Positions 17,106 to 26,195 of a stretch of 64,000 nucleotides of DNA are shown here, piece after piece (positions within the stretch are counted from its first letter, which is position 1; every line of letters starts with the position of its first letter). A program made the position numbers and the translations under genes. Origin of the DNA: JAGXFP01 sp039714535. GTDB lineage: Bacteria; Desulfobacterota; Desulfobulbia; Desulfobulbales; JAGXFP01. The notes beneath the pieces were generated by a model. That model was not told where the DNA came from. It did no database searches and was given only the letters and a program-made list of their open reading frames with translations. The DNA lies in NCBI GenBank assembly GCA_039714535.1, contig JBDLJC010000002.1, positions 1 through 64,000 of the forward strand, written 5' to 3'.

Positions 17106-18073
17106 TGCAGGTAGAGCTCGGGAAGAAGGTAATAGGTTGCTTTGCCCCGGCCACGCTGAATGAGATATTTCTCGGCCACCAGTTTGCGGAGACGAACCTT
17201 AAGGGTGTTGCGGTTCATGTTAGTGGTCGTCATAATTTGCGAGATGGTGGCTTGACCATTTTCCTGGACCGTTCTGATTATTTCGAGATGGGGCGCGGTA
17301 AGTCTGAGTAATTCTTTTTCATGATGAATTTTGGCAACAATATTTTTCTGCAGCTCTGTCATAGCGTTGAGAAACATATCCAGCCAGGCCTGGGGGGCGG
17401 GGTTGACTATCTCACCGTCTTTGCTGAAGAGCAAGGTCTTTTGGTAGTTGGCAAGGCTTTTTTCCAGGAAACGCATCATTGAGCCGTAGGCCAGAAAACG
17501 GTAGCCGTGGCGCAACAGTAAGAGTTGGGTGAGCAGCCAAGTCAAGCGGTTATTGCCTTGCTGGAAGGGGCGCATATGCCACAAGCGGCAGCTGAAGTCA
17601 CTAAAGATCAGGATGGGGTGCAGGTGGCCGTCCTTGACGCGTTGGTTTACCTGCTCAATGAGGCTGGTAAGCTTTTTGGGTAGTTCCGGGTCCTGGTCTG
17701 CGCTTGGTTTGTCTTTGTTTATTAAAAGACTATGCATTTGGTGGATGTGATTATCGATGAACGAGACCTGTTCATATGATTCATTAACCAGTTTAAGCAC
17801 TATGTGGAAATTGGTGATAATATCTTGTTCGGCCGGAGAAAGGCGGTTCTGGGGGTTGCGGTCGTTTAGAAATTCACCGATCTGCCGGTCGGAACAACGG
17901 GTTCCCTGCATGCGAGACGCCGCTGCGACCGATTCCATGTTGGCAACCCGTTGCAAGGCTTGAAGCCTGTTTGGTACCAGTTGGCCCAGGGACTCCCAGC
18001 GTCCCTTGAATTCATCGATTCCGGCTATCAGATTTAATATTTCCAGAGATATGGTTGGGACAGTTTCGGGCAT
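17102..18073 (-). CDS. Fic-family protein with degenerate active site and C-terminal winged helix
   Basis: 323 residues. Fic_N-type region about 15-70 contains ASRMQGTRCSD, matching the class II inhibitory-helix pattern SSxIEGTxLSD but with Glu changed to Gln (Q56). The Fic core motif normally reads HPFx[D/E]GNGR; here it is RPFQQGNNR (168-176), so the catalytic His is Arg, the metal-binding acid is Gln, and one Gly is Asn. Residues about 255-320 are a winged helix (ISQIMTTTNMNRNTLKVRLRKLV). AMPylation as usually catalysed is therefore unlikely. It may be a DNA-binding regulator or a different transferase. It overlaps dus by 4 bases. Confidence 0.8.
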   Translation of the reverse strand: MPETVPTISLEILNLIAGIDEFKGRWESLGQLVPNRLQALQRVANMESVAAASRMQGTRCSDRQIGEFLNDRNPQNRLSPAEQDIITNFHIVLKLVNESYEQVSFIDNHIHQMHSLLINKDKPSADQDPELPKKLTSLIEQVNQRVKDGHLHPILIFSDFSCRLWHMRPFQQGNNRLTWLLTQLLLLRHGYRFLAYGSMMRFLEKSLANYQKTLLFSKDGEIVNPAPQAWLDMFLNAMTELQKNIVAKIHHEKELLRLTAPHLEIIRTVQENGQATISQIMTTTNMNRNTLKVRLRKLVAEKYLIQRGRGKATYYLLPELYLQ

Positions 18074-18309
18074 TTCCTTCCAAACGGCCTATTAGTAAAC
18101 GATTAAAGACTCAATTATAGATATCTTATTTAATCCTACTCTCTCTGTATTTCAAGTTTGCAGGGGATATCTTGCGCGTTGGGGGCAGCAGATTTTTTTT
18201 GGGGGATGGTTGAAACAACACAATGAAAACCGTGGCTCATCTTGTTTTGCTACAGCAATAAGGTGAAAGCAGCAAATTTAAACGGCCGCAATTACTTTTG
18301 ACCATCGAT

Positions 18310-19332
18310 CTACCCCATCATGGTGCTTATCCAACTGGTCTCTTCACTGCGTGACAGGGCTATTTTAACGGTCATGGTGAGGGGCACGGACAGGAGCATG
18401 CCCACCGGTCCCAACACCCAACCCCAGAAAGCCAGGGAGATGAACACCACCAAGGTGGATAATCCCAGGCCTTTTCCCATAAAGCGTGGTTCGATCACGT
18501 TGCCAATTACGATATTAACCAAGGCATAGCCGCCGGCAGCCAGCACGGCCGCAGTTGGGCCGAGCTGAATCAGGGCGAGCAGGGTCGCCGGAATTGCGGC
18601 GATTATCGAGCCGATATTCGGGACATAGTTCAACAGAAAGGCCAGCAGCCCCCAAAGGAGCGGATAGTCAATCTGAAGCACAGCCAGCCAGGCGGTAATA
18701 AATATTCCGGTCGCCAGGCTCACCCAAGTCTTAATCGCCATGTATTGATTGACGCTGTCGATAAAATGGTCGAAATCGGTCAGTGAAAAGCCTGGGCGGT
18801 GCTCGGCAAAGGCGTCTTGGATTTTGGCCCGAAAGCTGGAGGCCTCCAGGAGGATAAAGATAACGGTGATCATGATTATAAAGACATTGCTGAGCACGTT
18901 GCCGAAGCCGCTTAATACTTTTGCGGAAAAATGCATGGCCGCGCCGGGGTCGATATATTCAGCCAGGGCCTTGTCCTCAATATTGACGCCGAGATTGCCC
19001 AACAGACTTGCCAGCTGGGTAGTTTTATTATCCAATTTGGCCTGATATACCGGGAGCTCTTGGCTGAAATCGTTAACCGAGCTACCGATCAAAGCCGTGA
19101 TCAGCAGGCCGAGTAAAGAAACTCCGAGAATTACGACCAGGATGGCGGGAAAGGTTGGCAGCCCCTTTTTTCGGAGCCAGACTAAGGGCGGTCCGCAGAT
19201 TATCGCAATAAATCCCGACAGCAGGAAAGGGATAATGATTGCCTGCGCGGCTTTCATCCCGGCAACAATAATAACCAGTGATGCTATGGTCAGGATGAAC
19301 AAGGTTGTTTGTGATTTGCTGGCAGTCATCAT
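18310..19332 (-). CDS. AI-2E family (PerM/YhhT-type) membrane permease
   Basis: 340 residues from the ATG pair at 19332/19329; longer in-frame starts up to 19464 add a Lys/Phe-rich stretch unlikely to be coding. There are about 7-8 membrane segments in the family pattern: an N-terminal pair (LFILTIASLVIIVAGM, IIIPFLLSGFIAIICGP), a soluble amphipathic region, then the C-terminal cluster with LLWGLLAFLLNYVPNIGSIIAAIPA and the conserved GNVIEPRFMGKGLGLSTLVVFISLAFWGWVLG (read in parts). Members transport diverse small molecules; some are Na+/H+ antiporters. The substrate is unknown. No strong ribosome-binding site is visible. Confidence 0.85.
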   Translation of the reverse strand: MMTASKSQTTLFILTIASLVIIVAGMKAAQAIIIPFLLSGFIAIICGPPLVWLRKKGLPTFPAILVVILGVSLLGLLITALIGSSVNDFSQELPVYQAKLDNKTTQLASLLGNLGVNIEDKALAEYIDPGAAMHFSAKVLSGFGNVLSNVFIIMITVIFILLEASSFRAKIQDAFAEHRPGFSLTDFDHFIDSVNQYMAIKTWVSLATGIFITAWLAVLQIDYPLLWGLLAFLLNYVPNIGSIIAAIPATLLALIQLGPTAAVLAAGGYALVNIVIGNVIEPRFMGKGLGLSTLVVFISLAFWGWVLGPVGMLLSVPLTMTVKIALSRSEETSWISTMMG

Positions 19333-19535
19333 CCGTAGGGTTCCATTATCTGAGGGGAAGAAACAGTGACTTTTTATCATAATCGGTGAGCTGACAAAAA
19401 TATAGGGCTTGTTTTTATATTGTTTAACAGCCCCTAAAAATTTCATAACAGTATAAAAAAGCAAAATATGTTATTAAATTATTTTTCTGTGTGACCCATA
19501 AACCCAGCCTCAAAATCATTCTCGGAGAGAGGAAT

Positions 19536-20381
19536 ATGATAGCCAGATGCCCCGAGTGCAATAATGTCGGCAAACTCAATGATGAATTCGTCGGCAAGCA
19601 AGTCAGTTGTCCTCGGTGCGAGGTCAAGTTTGTTGCGGAAGCTCTGCGGCAGGGGAAATGGCACTATGGTGACGGCGACAACAAGATCGGGCCAATCAAG
19701 CAAGACCAATTTGACAGTTTGGTTGCCGACGGCACCATTGCTCCGGATACTTTGGTCTGGTGTAAGGGGATGGACGGATGGCAACCTTTGCCTGAGTTCC
19801 AAAGCGCAGGAAGAACTGAAGAGGGCCGTGATCATGATGATGGTGGGATCATTAGAACCGGGCCGAGGCTTAAATATGGCGGTATGGGAAGACGATTTGT
19901 AGCCAAGGTTCTCGACCTGGCTTTTATGCTGGCCTTAGCTGCTATGGTTGAGGGATTGAATAGAAAACTTTTTCCTGGGTCGTTTACCGTAAACACGATT
20001 TCTTCAGTTGTGATAGTGACTTTGCTGGCAAACATGTTGTTAGGAGTTTTCTATATTACCTGGTTTGTCGGTAAGTTAGGCGCGACCCCCGGCAAAATGG
20101 TCGTTAAGCTGAAAATAACCAATCCTGCCGGTGGCAAAATCGGCTACGGTCATGCCTTTGGCCGGTACTGCGGTGAATATATTGCCGCTTTGGGGGCGAT
20201 GAGTTGCTTAAGCCTGTTGGTTTTTTGGGCTATTAGCAGCCTCTTTCTTCTCACGCCAGGCCTGACTATTGCGGGGGCAATGATGATCACTTTGGCAGTA
20301 GTCTATGCCCCAGCCCTGTTTGATCCGCAAAGAAGAACTCTTTATGATCGCCTGTGCCACACCAGGGTTCTTGCCGCCTAA
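19536..20381 (+). CDS. Zinc-ribbon + GYF_2 + RDD-family membrane protein
   Basis: 281 residues from ATG 19536, which has GAGAGAGG upstream; an upstream GTG (19491) is less likely. Order of domains: an N-terminal MJ0042-like zinc ribbon with CPECNN and CPRCEVKF, a GYF_2-type domain (WHYGDGDNKIGPIKQDQF ... LVWCKGMDGWQPL), then from about 130 an RDD domain (RFVAKVLDLAFMLAL, TPGKMVVKLKI, YDRLCHTRVL) with about four membrane segments. The GYF_2 domain usually binds proline-rich peptides. Function unknown; a membrane-bound adaptor is plausible. Confidence 0.8.
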   Translation: MIARCPECNNVGKLNDEFVGKQVSCPRCEVKFVAEALRQGKWHYGDGDNKIGPIKQDQFDSLVADGTIAPDTLVWCKGMDGWQPLPEFQSAGRTEEGRDHDDGGIIRTGPRLKYGGMGRRFVAKVLDLAFMLALAAMVEGLNRKLFPGSFTVNTISSVVIVTLLANMLLGVFYITWFVGKLGATPGKMVVKLKITNPAGGKIGYGHAFGRYCGEYIAALGAMSCLSLLVFWAISSLFLLTPGLTIAGAMMITLAVVYAPALFDPQRRTLYDRLCHTRVLAA

Positions 20382-20448
20382 TCTACGTATACTATCGTGG
20401 ACCGCTTTTTTATGCAGTATTCAATTGGGCTGAAACTTCTGCTAATCG

Positions 20449-22818
20449 TTAAACTCCTTTGATTTGACCGATGGCTATGTTGGGCTGACTACAACAGTCT
20501 GCCGCAGGTTCCGAGACCAAAGCGGCAGGGCTGCAGCAAGAATCCTGGGCGGTCATGTTGGTAACCTGCCCTTGTTCTCCTACAATAAAAAGAGCCTCGT
20601 CCAGTTGTTCGGCAACAGTGCGGTTTAAGCGACTTTTTCTACCCTTGAACAACAGAGTCCCGTTGGCGATCATCACTGCCTCGAGGGGACCGCGATAGAT
20701 GACACTTACCTCTTCACTTGCTTCAGGTTTTAGACAACTAAAGGTAAGCGAATAGAATTGCGTTCCCTCTTCCTGGCGGTACGGGAACCGCTTAAGCAAT
20801 TTAGCTCCTGTGAAACCGGCGGCTCTGAGCATTGCCAGTAGTTGTTCCTGTTGCAGAGCGCCGCCCAAACATTCTCCCCGGAGTTTCTCATTATTTCTGA
20901 CCCGGGTCGGGATCTGTTGGTCGGTAACGATATCGGCAACAACCAGACGGCCGCCCGGTTTCAGGACCCGGAATATTTCGTGCAAAGTCCTCCGCTTGTC
21001 AGGGCTTAGATTAATTACACAGTTGGAAATAACCACATTAGCGGCAGCATCCTCGAGGGGGACATTTTCCAGGTAGCCGTAGCGGAACTCCAGATTATTA
21101 TAACCAAGTTTTTCGGCGACTGATTTTTGCGATTCTTTTGCCAGGGCGAGCATTTCCTCGGTCATGTCAATCCCAAATACCCTCCCCGTCGGGCCGACTT
21201 TTTCGGCGGCAAGGAAACATTCGACCCCACTGCCACTACCCAGGTCAACCACGGTTTCTCCTGGTTGCAGACCGGCATCATTAACCGGGCTGCCGCAGCC
21301 GTATGATCTGCTTTTCGACTCGTTCGGAATAAACTCCAGCGGCAAGCCCTCCGGACCGAAGGGGTTGGCAATGTCAGTATTGGTCCTTTGCGCGGCCTGG
21401 CCGTAAAATTCCCGGACTGACTGCTGACCATTACTACCCGAGATTGAAATAACGCAGTTGCAGTGGGTCAGTGAAATTTCCCTGCCGCCATCCGGGCAAT
21501 CACGACGGACATCCCCCATGCGCAGCTGGATCTCCGTGGAGTTGCGAATTGGATAGCTTTTGGCCCGGTCAGCAATAAGCCAGAGCGCTATAGCCTCATA
21601 AAGATCCAGGTATGGGTCGTGACCGGTAAATTCGGTGCCGGCAAGATAACTGTGGTCGATATCGCCGCCACCGGTCAGGAAGCGTAAAGGGTGCTGGCTT
21701 GATGCGGGCGAGTCCATAAGCGAGGCCTGTCTGATCCGTTTCATAACCGGACTGTGGTGCCAGACCTTTTCGAGGCCATCAGCAAGATTGCCGGCCGCGA
21801 GTTCCTTAATGCCAACCAAGGCCGGCGATGGATATATCTTGCCGTCCGGACCAACGGCCAGTGATTCCCAGGCGGTGTTGCTGAGATCGAATCTGGTGCC
21901 GGGGGAACTGAAAACCTGGCTGCGGATTGTTTCAATATTGTCGATGGAAACCCCGTGTTCTTCGGCAACCTTATGGGCTTTGAGCAGTTCCGGAAAGATG
22001 TCTGCCGGTTTAACAAACTGGCCGACAGTGCCTTTGCCCCTGATAAAATGCCAGAGGAAATGAAGGTTGGAGACCTTTTTCCGGGCGGCAATTTCGGTAA
22101 TCGAGGTCAGGTCGCTAACATTAATTTTATTAACTGCCACCGACAGGGTAATCGAAAAATGATGTGCGGTGAGAGTATCCAAAACAGACATCAACCGTTT
22201 GAATGTACCCGGACCCCGTAAAGAATCGTGATGCTCTGCCAAACCATCTAGGCTTATCTGCAGATGGAAGCGGTCCTTGGGCAGTTCATTCAGGAGGGCC
22301 AGGTGTTTATCAAGCAACAGGCCGTTAGTCAAGATAACCACATGGACTTCCGGGTCCGTTAATATATCGCGGATTATTTCGGGGAAATCAGGATAGACAA
22401 AGGGTTCGCCACCGGTGAAATAAAAGAGATTGCTACCAAGTTTTCTGGCCTCTAATAGTCCTTTCTGCAGAAGGGCGGGGGCCAGGGTCTCGCTGCTGCT
22501 AGGAGAAGAGGAGAACAGGCAGTGAGCGCAAGCCAAATTACATTTGGAGGTCAGGTGGAACCAGCACTCTTTTAAACGATCCAGGGTCAGATGTTTGGCC
22601 CGCCCCTCGTAACTGGTAATTGCACCGCCGCCCATCTGGTTTAAAAGCATAGTCCGGAGCAGACCGGCTGATGGATCGCTGGTGGGGTTTTGCAGAAGAC
22701 GATCCGCTTCAGCACCAGGGACAAACCAGTCTGGTCTTTCCGGGTGCAGATAGACTGGCTGGTCTTCACATGTTATCCGCTGCCATTTGTCCAGTGGGAA
22801 GGTGGGAATCTTGGTCAT
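20449..22818 (-). CDS. Radical SAM protein fused to an ArsM-like methyltransferase
   Basis: 789 residues. The N-terminal radical SAM domain has CNLACAHC (C93, C97, C100) and FTGGEPF (134-140). The SPASM-like follow-on (AVGPDGKIYPSPALVG) lacks the usual Cys. From about 500 comes a class I methyltransferase resembling arsenite methyltransferase: SYGCGSP, VVDLGSGSGVECFLA, VISNCVINLSPDKRR and RVLKPGGRLVVADIV. The C-terminus ends with two vicinal Cys pairs (C761-C762, C775-C776), as in many ArsM proteins. A role in arsenic or similar thiophilic-element methylation is inferred. Two glycosyltransferases of the arsenosugar-biosynthesis families lie 3-4 kb away (26196-27465), supporting this. The radical step's substrate is unknown. 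Confidence 0.8.
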   Translation of the reverse strand: MTKIPTFPLDKWQRITCEDQPVYLHPERPDWFVPGAEADRLLQNPTSDPSAGLLRTMLLNQMGGGAITSYEGRAKHLTLDRLKECWFHLTSKCNLACAHCLFSSSPSSSETLAPALLQKGLLEARKLGSNLFYFTGGEPFVYPDFPEIIRDILTDPEVHVVILTNGLLLDKHLALLNELPKDRFHLQISLDGLAEHHDSLRGPGTFKRLMSVLDTLTAHHFSITLSVAVNKINVSDLTSITEIAARKKVSNLHFLWHFIRGKGTVGQFVKPADIFPELLKAHKVAEEHGVSIDNIETIRSQVFSSPGTRFDLSNTAWESLAVGPDGKIYPSPALVGIKELAAGNLADGLEKVWHHSPVMKRIRQASLMDSPASSQHPLRFLTGGGDIDHSYLAGTEFTGHDPYLDLYEAIALWLIADRAKSYPIRNSTEIQLRMGDVRRDCPDGGREISLTHCNCVISISGSNGQQSVREFYGQAAQRTNTDIANPFGPEGLPLEFIPNESKSRSYGCGSPVNDAGLQPGETVVDLGSGSGVECFLAAEKVGPTGRVFGIDMTEEMLALAKESQKSVAEKLGYNNLEFRYGYLENVPLEDAAANVVISNCVINLSPDKRRTLHEIFRVLKPGGRLVVADIVTDQQIPTRVRNNEKLRGECLGGALQQEQLLAMLRAAGFTGAKLLKRFPYRQEEGTQFYSLTFSCLKPEASEEVSVIYRGPLEAVMIANGTLLFKGRKSRLNRTVAEQLDEALFIVGEQGQVTNMTAQDSCCSPAALVSEPAADCCSQPNIAIGQIKGV

Positions 22819-22987
22819 AATGATATTACCTTTTGCCTTACTTTTACTGAGAATTTTTCTGTGGGGGGTAGTATTCTTGCTGTTTGCGGAAAGATATGAT
22901 CAGGGCTAAAGTTAGGTTCATAAGGGAATTAATAATCGGTAGTGTTTATTTTTGCACGTATTGTTCGACCCAAGATATGGAGAGATT

Positions 22988-23581
22988 ATGGAAAGGGCTA
23001 AAGTTCGCCGCAAGGTTCTAGCGGCTCGCGATCAACTGTCTGCAGATGATTTGGCGGTTAAGAGCGAACTCGTTGTTGAAAAGCTTTTCCAGCTGGCCGA
23101 ATTCCAGGCCGCTGGCACGGTGATGTTCTACGCGAGCTTCAAAAGCGAGGTGCAAACTATGGCTGGTATCGAAAGATGCATAAAGCAGGGCAAGCGTGTT
23201 GTTCTGCCTCTGACTTTAGCAAAGGAAAAGATGCTTCGGCCATATCTGATCAAAGATCCTAGTCATGACTTGAAGCCCGGCTATTGTGCGATTCCGGAAC
23301 CTGATCCTGATTTAGCAGTACGGCTTAATCCGCAAGAGATTGACGCGATAATCATTCCGGGGAGTGTCTTTGATCAGAATGGTGGGCGCCTCGGGTACGG
23401 CGGGGGTTTTTATGACCGTTTTTTAGTTAATCAGGCCCCCGGAGCACTTCGGATAGCCTTGGCCTTCGGATTACAGGTCACTGCTGACAGCCTGCCTTTA
23501 GCATCCCATGATCAGTCGGTTGATTGTTTGGTCACGGAGAAAAAAATCTTCCGGTTTGAGCGAAACCGGACTGGCTGCTAA
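22988..23581 (+). CDS. 5-formyltetrahydrofolate cyclo-ligase
   Basis: 197 residues from ATG 22988, which has GGAGAG upstream; an in-frame ATG at 22952 adds an unlikely N-terminus. Family features: RAKVRRKVLAARDQLS at the start, VMFYASFKSEVQT, then the folate/ATP signature FDQNGGRLGYGGGFYDRFL and a final LPLASHDQSVDCLVTEKKI. It converts 5-formyl-THF to 5,10-methenyl-THF with ATP, salvaging folate. The upstream gap was examined for a 6S RNA, often next to this gene, but none was convincing. Confidence 0.92.
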   Translation: MERAKVRRKVLAARDQLSADDLAVKSELVVEKLFQLAEFQAAGTVMFYASFKSEVQTMAGIERCIKQGKRVVLPLTLAKEKMLRPYLIKDPSHDLKPGYCAIPEPDPDLAVRLNPQEIDAIIIPGSVFDQNGGRLGYGGGFYDRFLVNQAPGALRIALAFGLQVTADSLPLASHDQSVDCLVTEKKIFRFERNRTGC

Positions 23582-23591
23582 CGGAACAGAG

Positions 23592-24887
23592 TTATTCCAG
23601 GTGCTGGACCTGATTTCGCCCCTCTTCTTTTGCTATGTAAAGAGCGTTGTCAGCCCGGTAGATCAAACTATCGAGGGTGTCAGTTGACTGTAGGGTCGAT
23701 ACCCCGCAGCTGGCGGTCAGGTTGATCTTTTTTTCGGTTCGGGTTTGAATGACTTTCTGTTCAAGAAGCAGGCGAATACGCTCGGCGGTCTCAAGGGCTT
23801 TCGCCAAATCGGTAGTCGGCAGAACGATCAAATATTCCTCGCCACCATAGCGGCAGATAATGTCGTAGTCACGCAAAGTGTCTCGCAAAGTATCCGCAAC
23901 CATCTTGATCGCCTCGTCACCGGTCTGGTGGCCAAAATTGTCATTAATCTGTTTTAATAAGTCGATGTCAAGAAGGAGCATTGCTAGAGGTAGTTTTTCT
24001 CTCATGCTGTGCGAGATTTCCTCTTGAAATCTTCTGACTCCTTCCCTCCTATTCAAGAGTCCGGTCAGTGGGTCGGTGGTGGCCAGCTCGACAAGTCTTT
24101 TCTCCGATTTATCGAGATCGGAGGTGAATCGTTTGGCAATGCAAATTATTAACGAAAGAAGCAAGGTCAACAGGGCAATCGCCGAGATCAGGCTATAAAC
24201 CCTAGTCTTGTTTATCTCTATAGTAATTTGCTTTGCCGGGATTGAGATGCTGATTCCTCCCCGGATATCCCCTATCTCATAACCTTGTTGGGCATGGCAC
24301 TTCAGGCATGATTTCTTTGTCAGCAAGGGAGCCATGTAACGGAACAGTACCCCGCCCGTGGTTTTTACAAATCTGTAAATTTCATTAGCGCCATCATCAA
24401 AAGCTAGCAGGGCTGACCGTTCAAACGGATCCGGTTCATTATGAGGGGCCAAGGGGTTGAGGCTGGTGATGTTAATCCCGAACAGACGCTCTTCTGTGGC
24501 TATAGCGGAGATCATTTTAGTGATGGCGGCGTGATTGCGAAGCAGGTAGGTTTGGCCGTCCTTGTCCTTGATAGAAGTTTTCAAGCCTTCGATTTCAGCC
24601 AAAACAGGATCAATGTGCGTGCCCGGTTTTTCCTTAACATAAACCCCTTCCTGATCGATAATCCAGCGACGGGTTTGGACGATCTCCTGAAAAAACGCTC
24701 TGGCCTGGTGCGCCATCTGTTGTTTGAGAAGATTGGTTTGCCTACTGTTGAAACCCCAGAAAATAGCAATTACCAGGCTAGTAATAACCAGTGAGATTAT
24801 TCCCACATATCTTTTCACGGACACAGAGTTTGATCTGGCCAGTGGTTTTGAATTTGCGGGACTATGGGTTTCTTTGTAATGTTTCAT
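23592..24887 (-). CDS. Membrane diguanylate cyclase with c-type haem sensor (DUF3365 + GGDEF)
   Basis: 431 residues. An N-terminal membrane segment (about 27-45) is followed by a periplasmic DUF3365/Tll0287-like domain of about 180 residues containing one haem-c site, CLKCH, with GGISISIP after it. A second membrane segment (about 232-252) leads to a GGDEF domain: DPLTGLLNRREG, DIDLLKQINDNFGH and RYGGEEYLIVLP, with the active-site loop intact in GGEEY form. It should make c-di-GMP in response to a redox, oxygen or NO signal at the haem. Its 3' end lies 10 bases from the 5-FCL stop, so the two genes converge. Confidence 0.88.
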   Translation of the reverse strand: MKHYKETHSPANSKPLARSNSVSVKRYVGIISLVITSLVIAIFWGFNSRQTNLLKQQMAHQARAFFQEIVQTRRWIIDQEGVYVKEKPGTHIDPVLAEIEGLKTSIKDKDGQTYLLRNHAAITKMISAIATEERLFGINITSLNPLAPHNEPDPFERSALLAFDDGANEIYRFVKTTGGVLFRYMAPLLTKKSCLKCHAQQGYEIGDIRGGISISIPAKQITIEINKTRVYSLISAIALLTLLLSLIICIAKRFTSDLDKSEKRLVELATTDPLTGLLNRREGVRRFQEEISHSMREKLPLAMLLLDIDLLKQINDNFGHQTGDEAIKMVADTLRDTLRDYDIICRYGGEEYLIVLPTTDLAKALETAERIRLLLEQKVIQTRTEKKINLTASCGVSTLQSTDTLDSLIYRADNALYIAKEEGRNQVQHLE

Positions 24888-25322
24888 CGATGCACGGTGT
24901 GTTGAATGGATATTCGTATAAACGGGAGGAAGTTATAGAGAGGGCGATATTTTCCATAAGCCTCAGCCCGTTAGGGCCTTTTGAGGGTAGTTAGCTTTGC
25001 CATGTATCCCCCCGCCTTACCTCGGTGACTGTTGGATAGCATACCGAACCGATCAAGATTGTAAACCAATTTTTACTTGAACTAGGTGGTGCTTTCCATG
25101 GGTTTCGTCTGATTGCCTCCAAAAATATCCTGATCTATTTTGTTGTCGCTTTAATCACAGGTTCTGGGAGACATGGGTTGTCTTTGCGGTCACTTAGCGC
25201 CTGCCTTGCGCCCGGACCTGTTGTAAAAATAGCAGAGTTTCTTTAAGGGCTATATTACTCAATTATCCATTACGATAGAGTTTCGCACAGCTAACTAATA
25301 ATCGGTCTTAACATTAAATATC
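24888..25322. other. Intergenic, no gene seen
   Basis: 435 bases between the haem-c GGDEF gene and the UPF0280 gene. No ORF with a ribosome-binding site, no RNA gene and no clear hairpin terminator was recognised on either strand. Confidence 0.5.
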
Positions 25323-26180
25323 TTAACTGTCTTGGTTGTCAATCTCCACTAATTCCACCTGTCCCCAAGCCCCGAGTTCCTCGCCGACCACAATTACCAC
25401 TCCGGTCAGACCCGGGATTGTTGCGGCCACGTCCAGGGCCGGGCCAATATCGCCACCCCTGCCAACCTCGTTACCCAGCTTTGTGGCGGCAGCGTCTGCC
25501 AGGGCGGTTGACGGTGAGATAACAGTCACCGAATCGGCCTGACCGAGACTCAGGGAGTGGCCGACTGTACCGGAAGAAGTGCAGATGCCAAGCGGCATAC
25601 TCTCCGCTGGCACCCTGACTCCGACCCGATAACTCAGCGGCGACTCGCCAGCAAAGATCGCGGCGATGCAATCCTTACGCCGTTGCATAAAGATATCGCC
25701 ACCGTTCTCAACCACAACCTCATCACAGGCATTGATTTTCAACAAGTCCCGACCAACATACTCCGCAATAACTCCGGCCACAGCCGCCATCGGCCCGACC
25801 CCAGCCGCCAGTCCGGCCCTCAACATTTCCCGAACCAGTGGCACACCGGTCGGGTCATCATCTAATGGTGTAAGGCTATCGCTAAAGGCAGGGCTGCGGG
25901 CTAGATAGTTTTCCAGCTGGATCCGATACTGGACAATCAGATGCGTTGCCTCTGCCGCGACATCAATCGGTGCCAGGATATGTAGATCGGTCTCCCGGAC
26001 CTTGACCTGACAGGACTGCAAGCCACTGGTCTCGGGAATCTTGCGATATTTGCGATCCCGGTAAGATTCCGGGGGATTTTTTCGTTTGCGGCTCAAAATA
26101 TCTCGGTTATCTTGAATGTCATTGATCAATAAGCTCCGTTTCTCCCATCCATATAATAATGCTTTCAGCTTAAAAGCCAC
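25323..26180 (-). CDS. UPF0280 family protein (ApbE-like)
   Basis: Up to 285 residues. The UPF0280 pattern is clear from about residue 40: YRDRKYRKI, VKVRETDLHILAPIDV, then GVGPMAAVAGVIAEYVGR, VVENGGDIFMQ, LGICTSSGTVGHSLSLGQADSVTV and ADAAATKLGNEV. The family is related to the FAD:protein FMN transferase fold, and its role is unproven; it is common in anaerobes. The GTG at 26180 adds about 34 atypical residues and leaves only 15 bases to the divergent glycosyltransferase. A TTG near 26096 may be the real start. Confidence 0.85.
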   Translation of the reverse strand: MAFKLKALLYGWEKRSLLINDIQDNRDILSRKRKNPPESYRDRKYRKIPETSGLQSCQVKVRETDLHILAPIDVAAEATHLIVQYRIQLENYLARSPAFSDSLTPLDDDPTGVPLVREMLRAGLAAGVGPMAAVAGVIAEYVGRDLLKINACDEVVVENGGDIFMQRRKDCIAAIFAGESPLSYRVGVRVPAESMPLGICTSSGTVGHSLSLGQADSVTVISPSTALADAAATKLGNEVGRGGDIGPALDVAATIPGLTGVVIVVGEELGAWGQVELVEIDNQDS

Positions 26181-26195
26181 TTTGATAGGTCATTC

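Noticed and set aside
22819..22987. 6S RNA upstream of the 5-FCL gene
   Set aside because: The expected long bulged hairpin was not visible.
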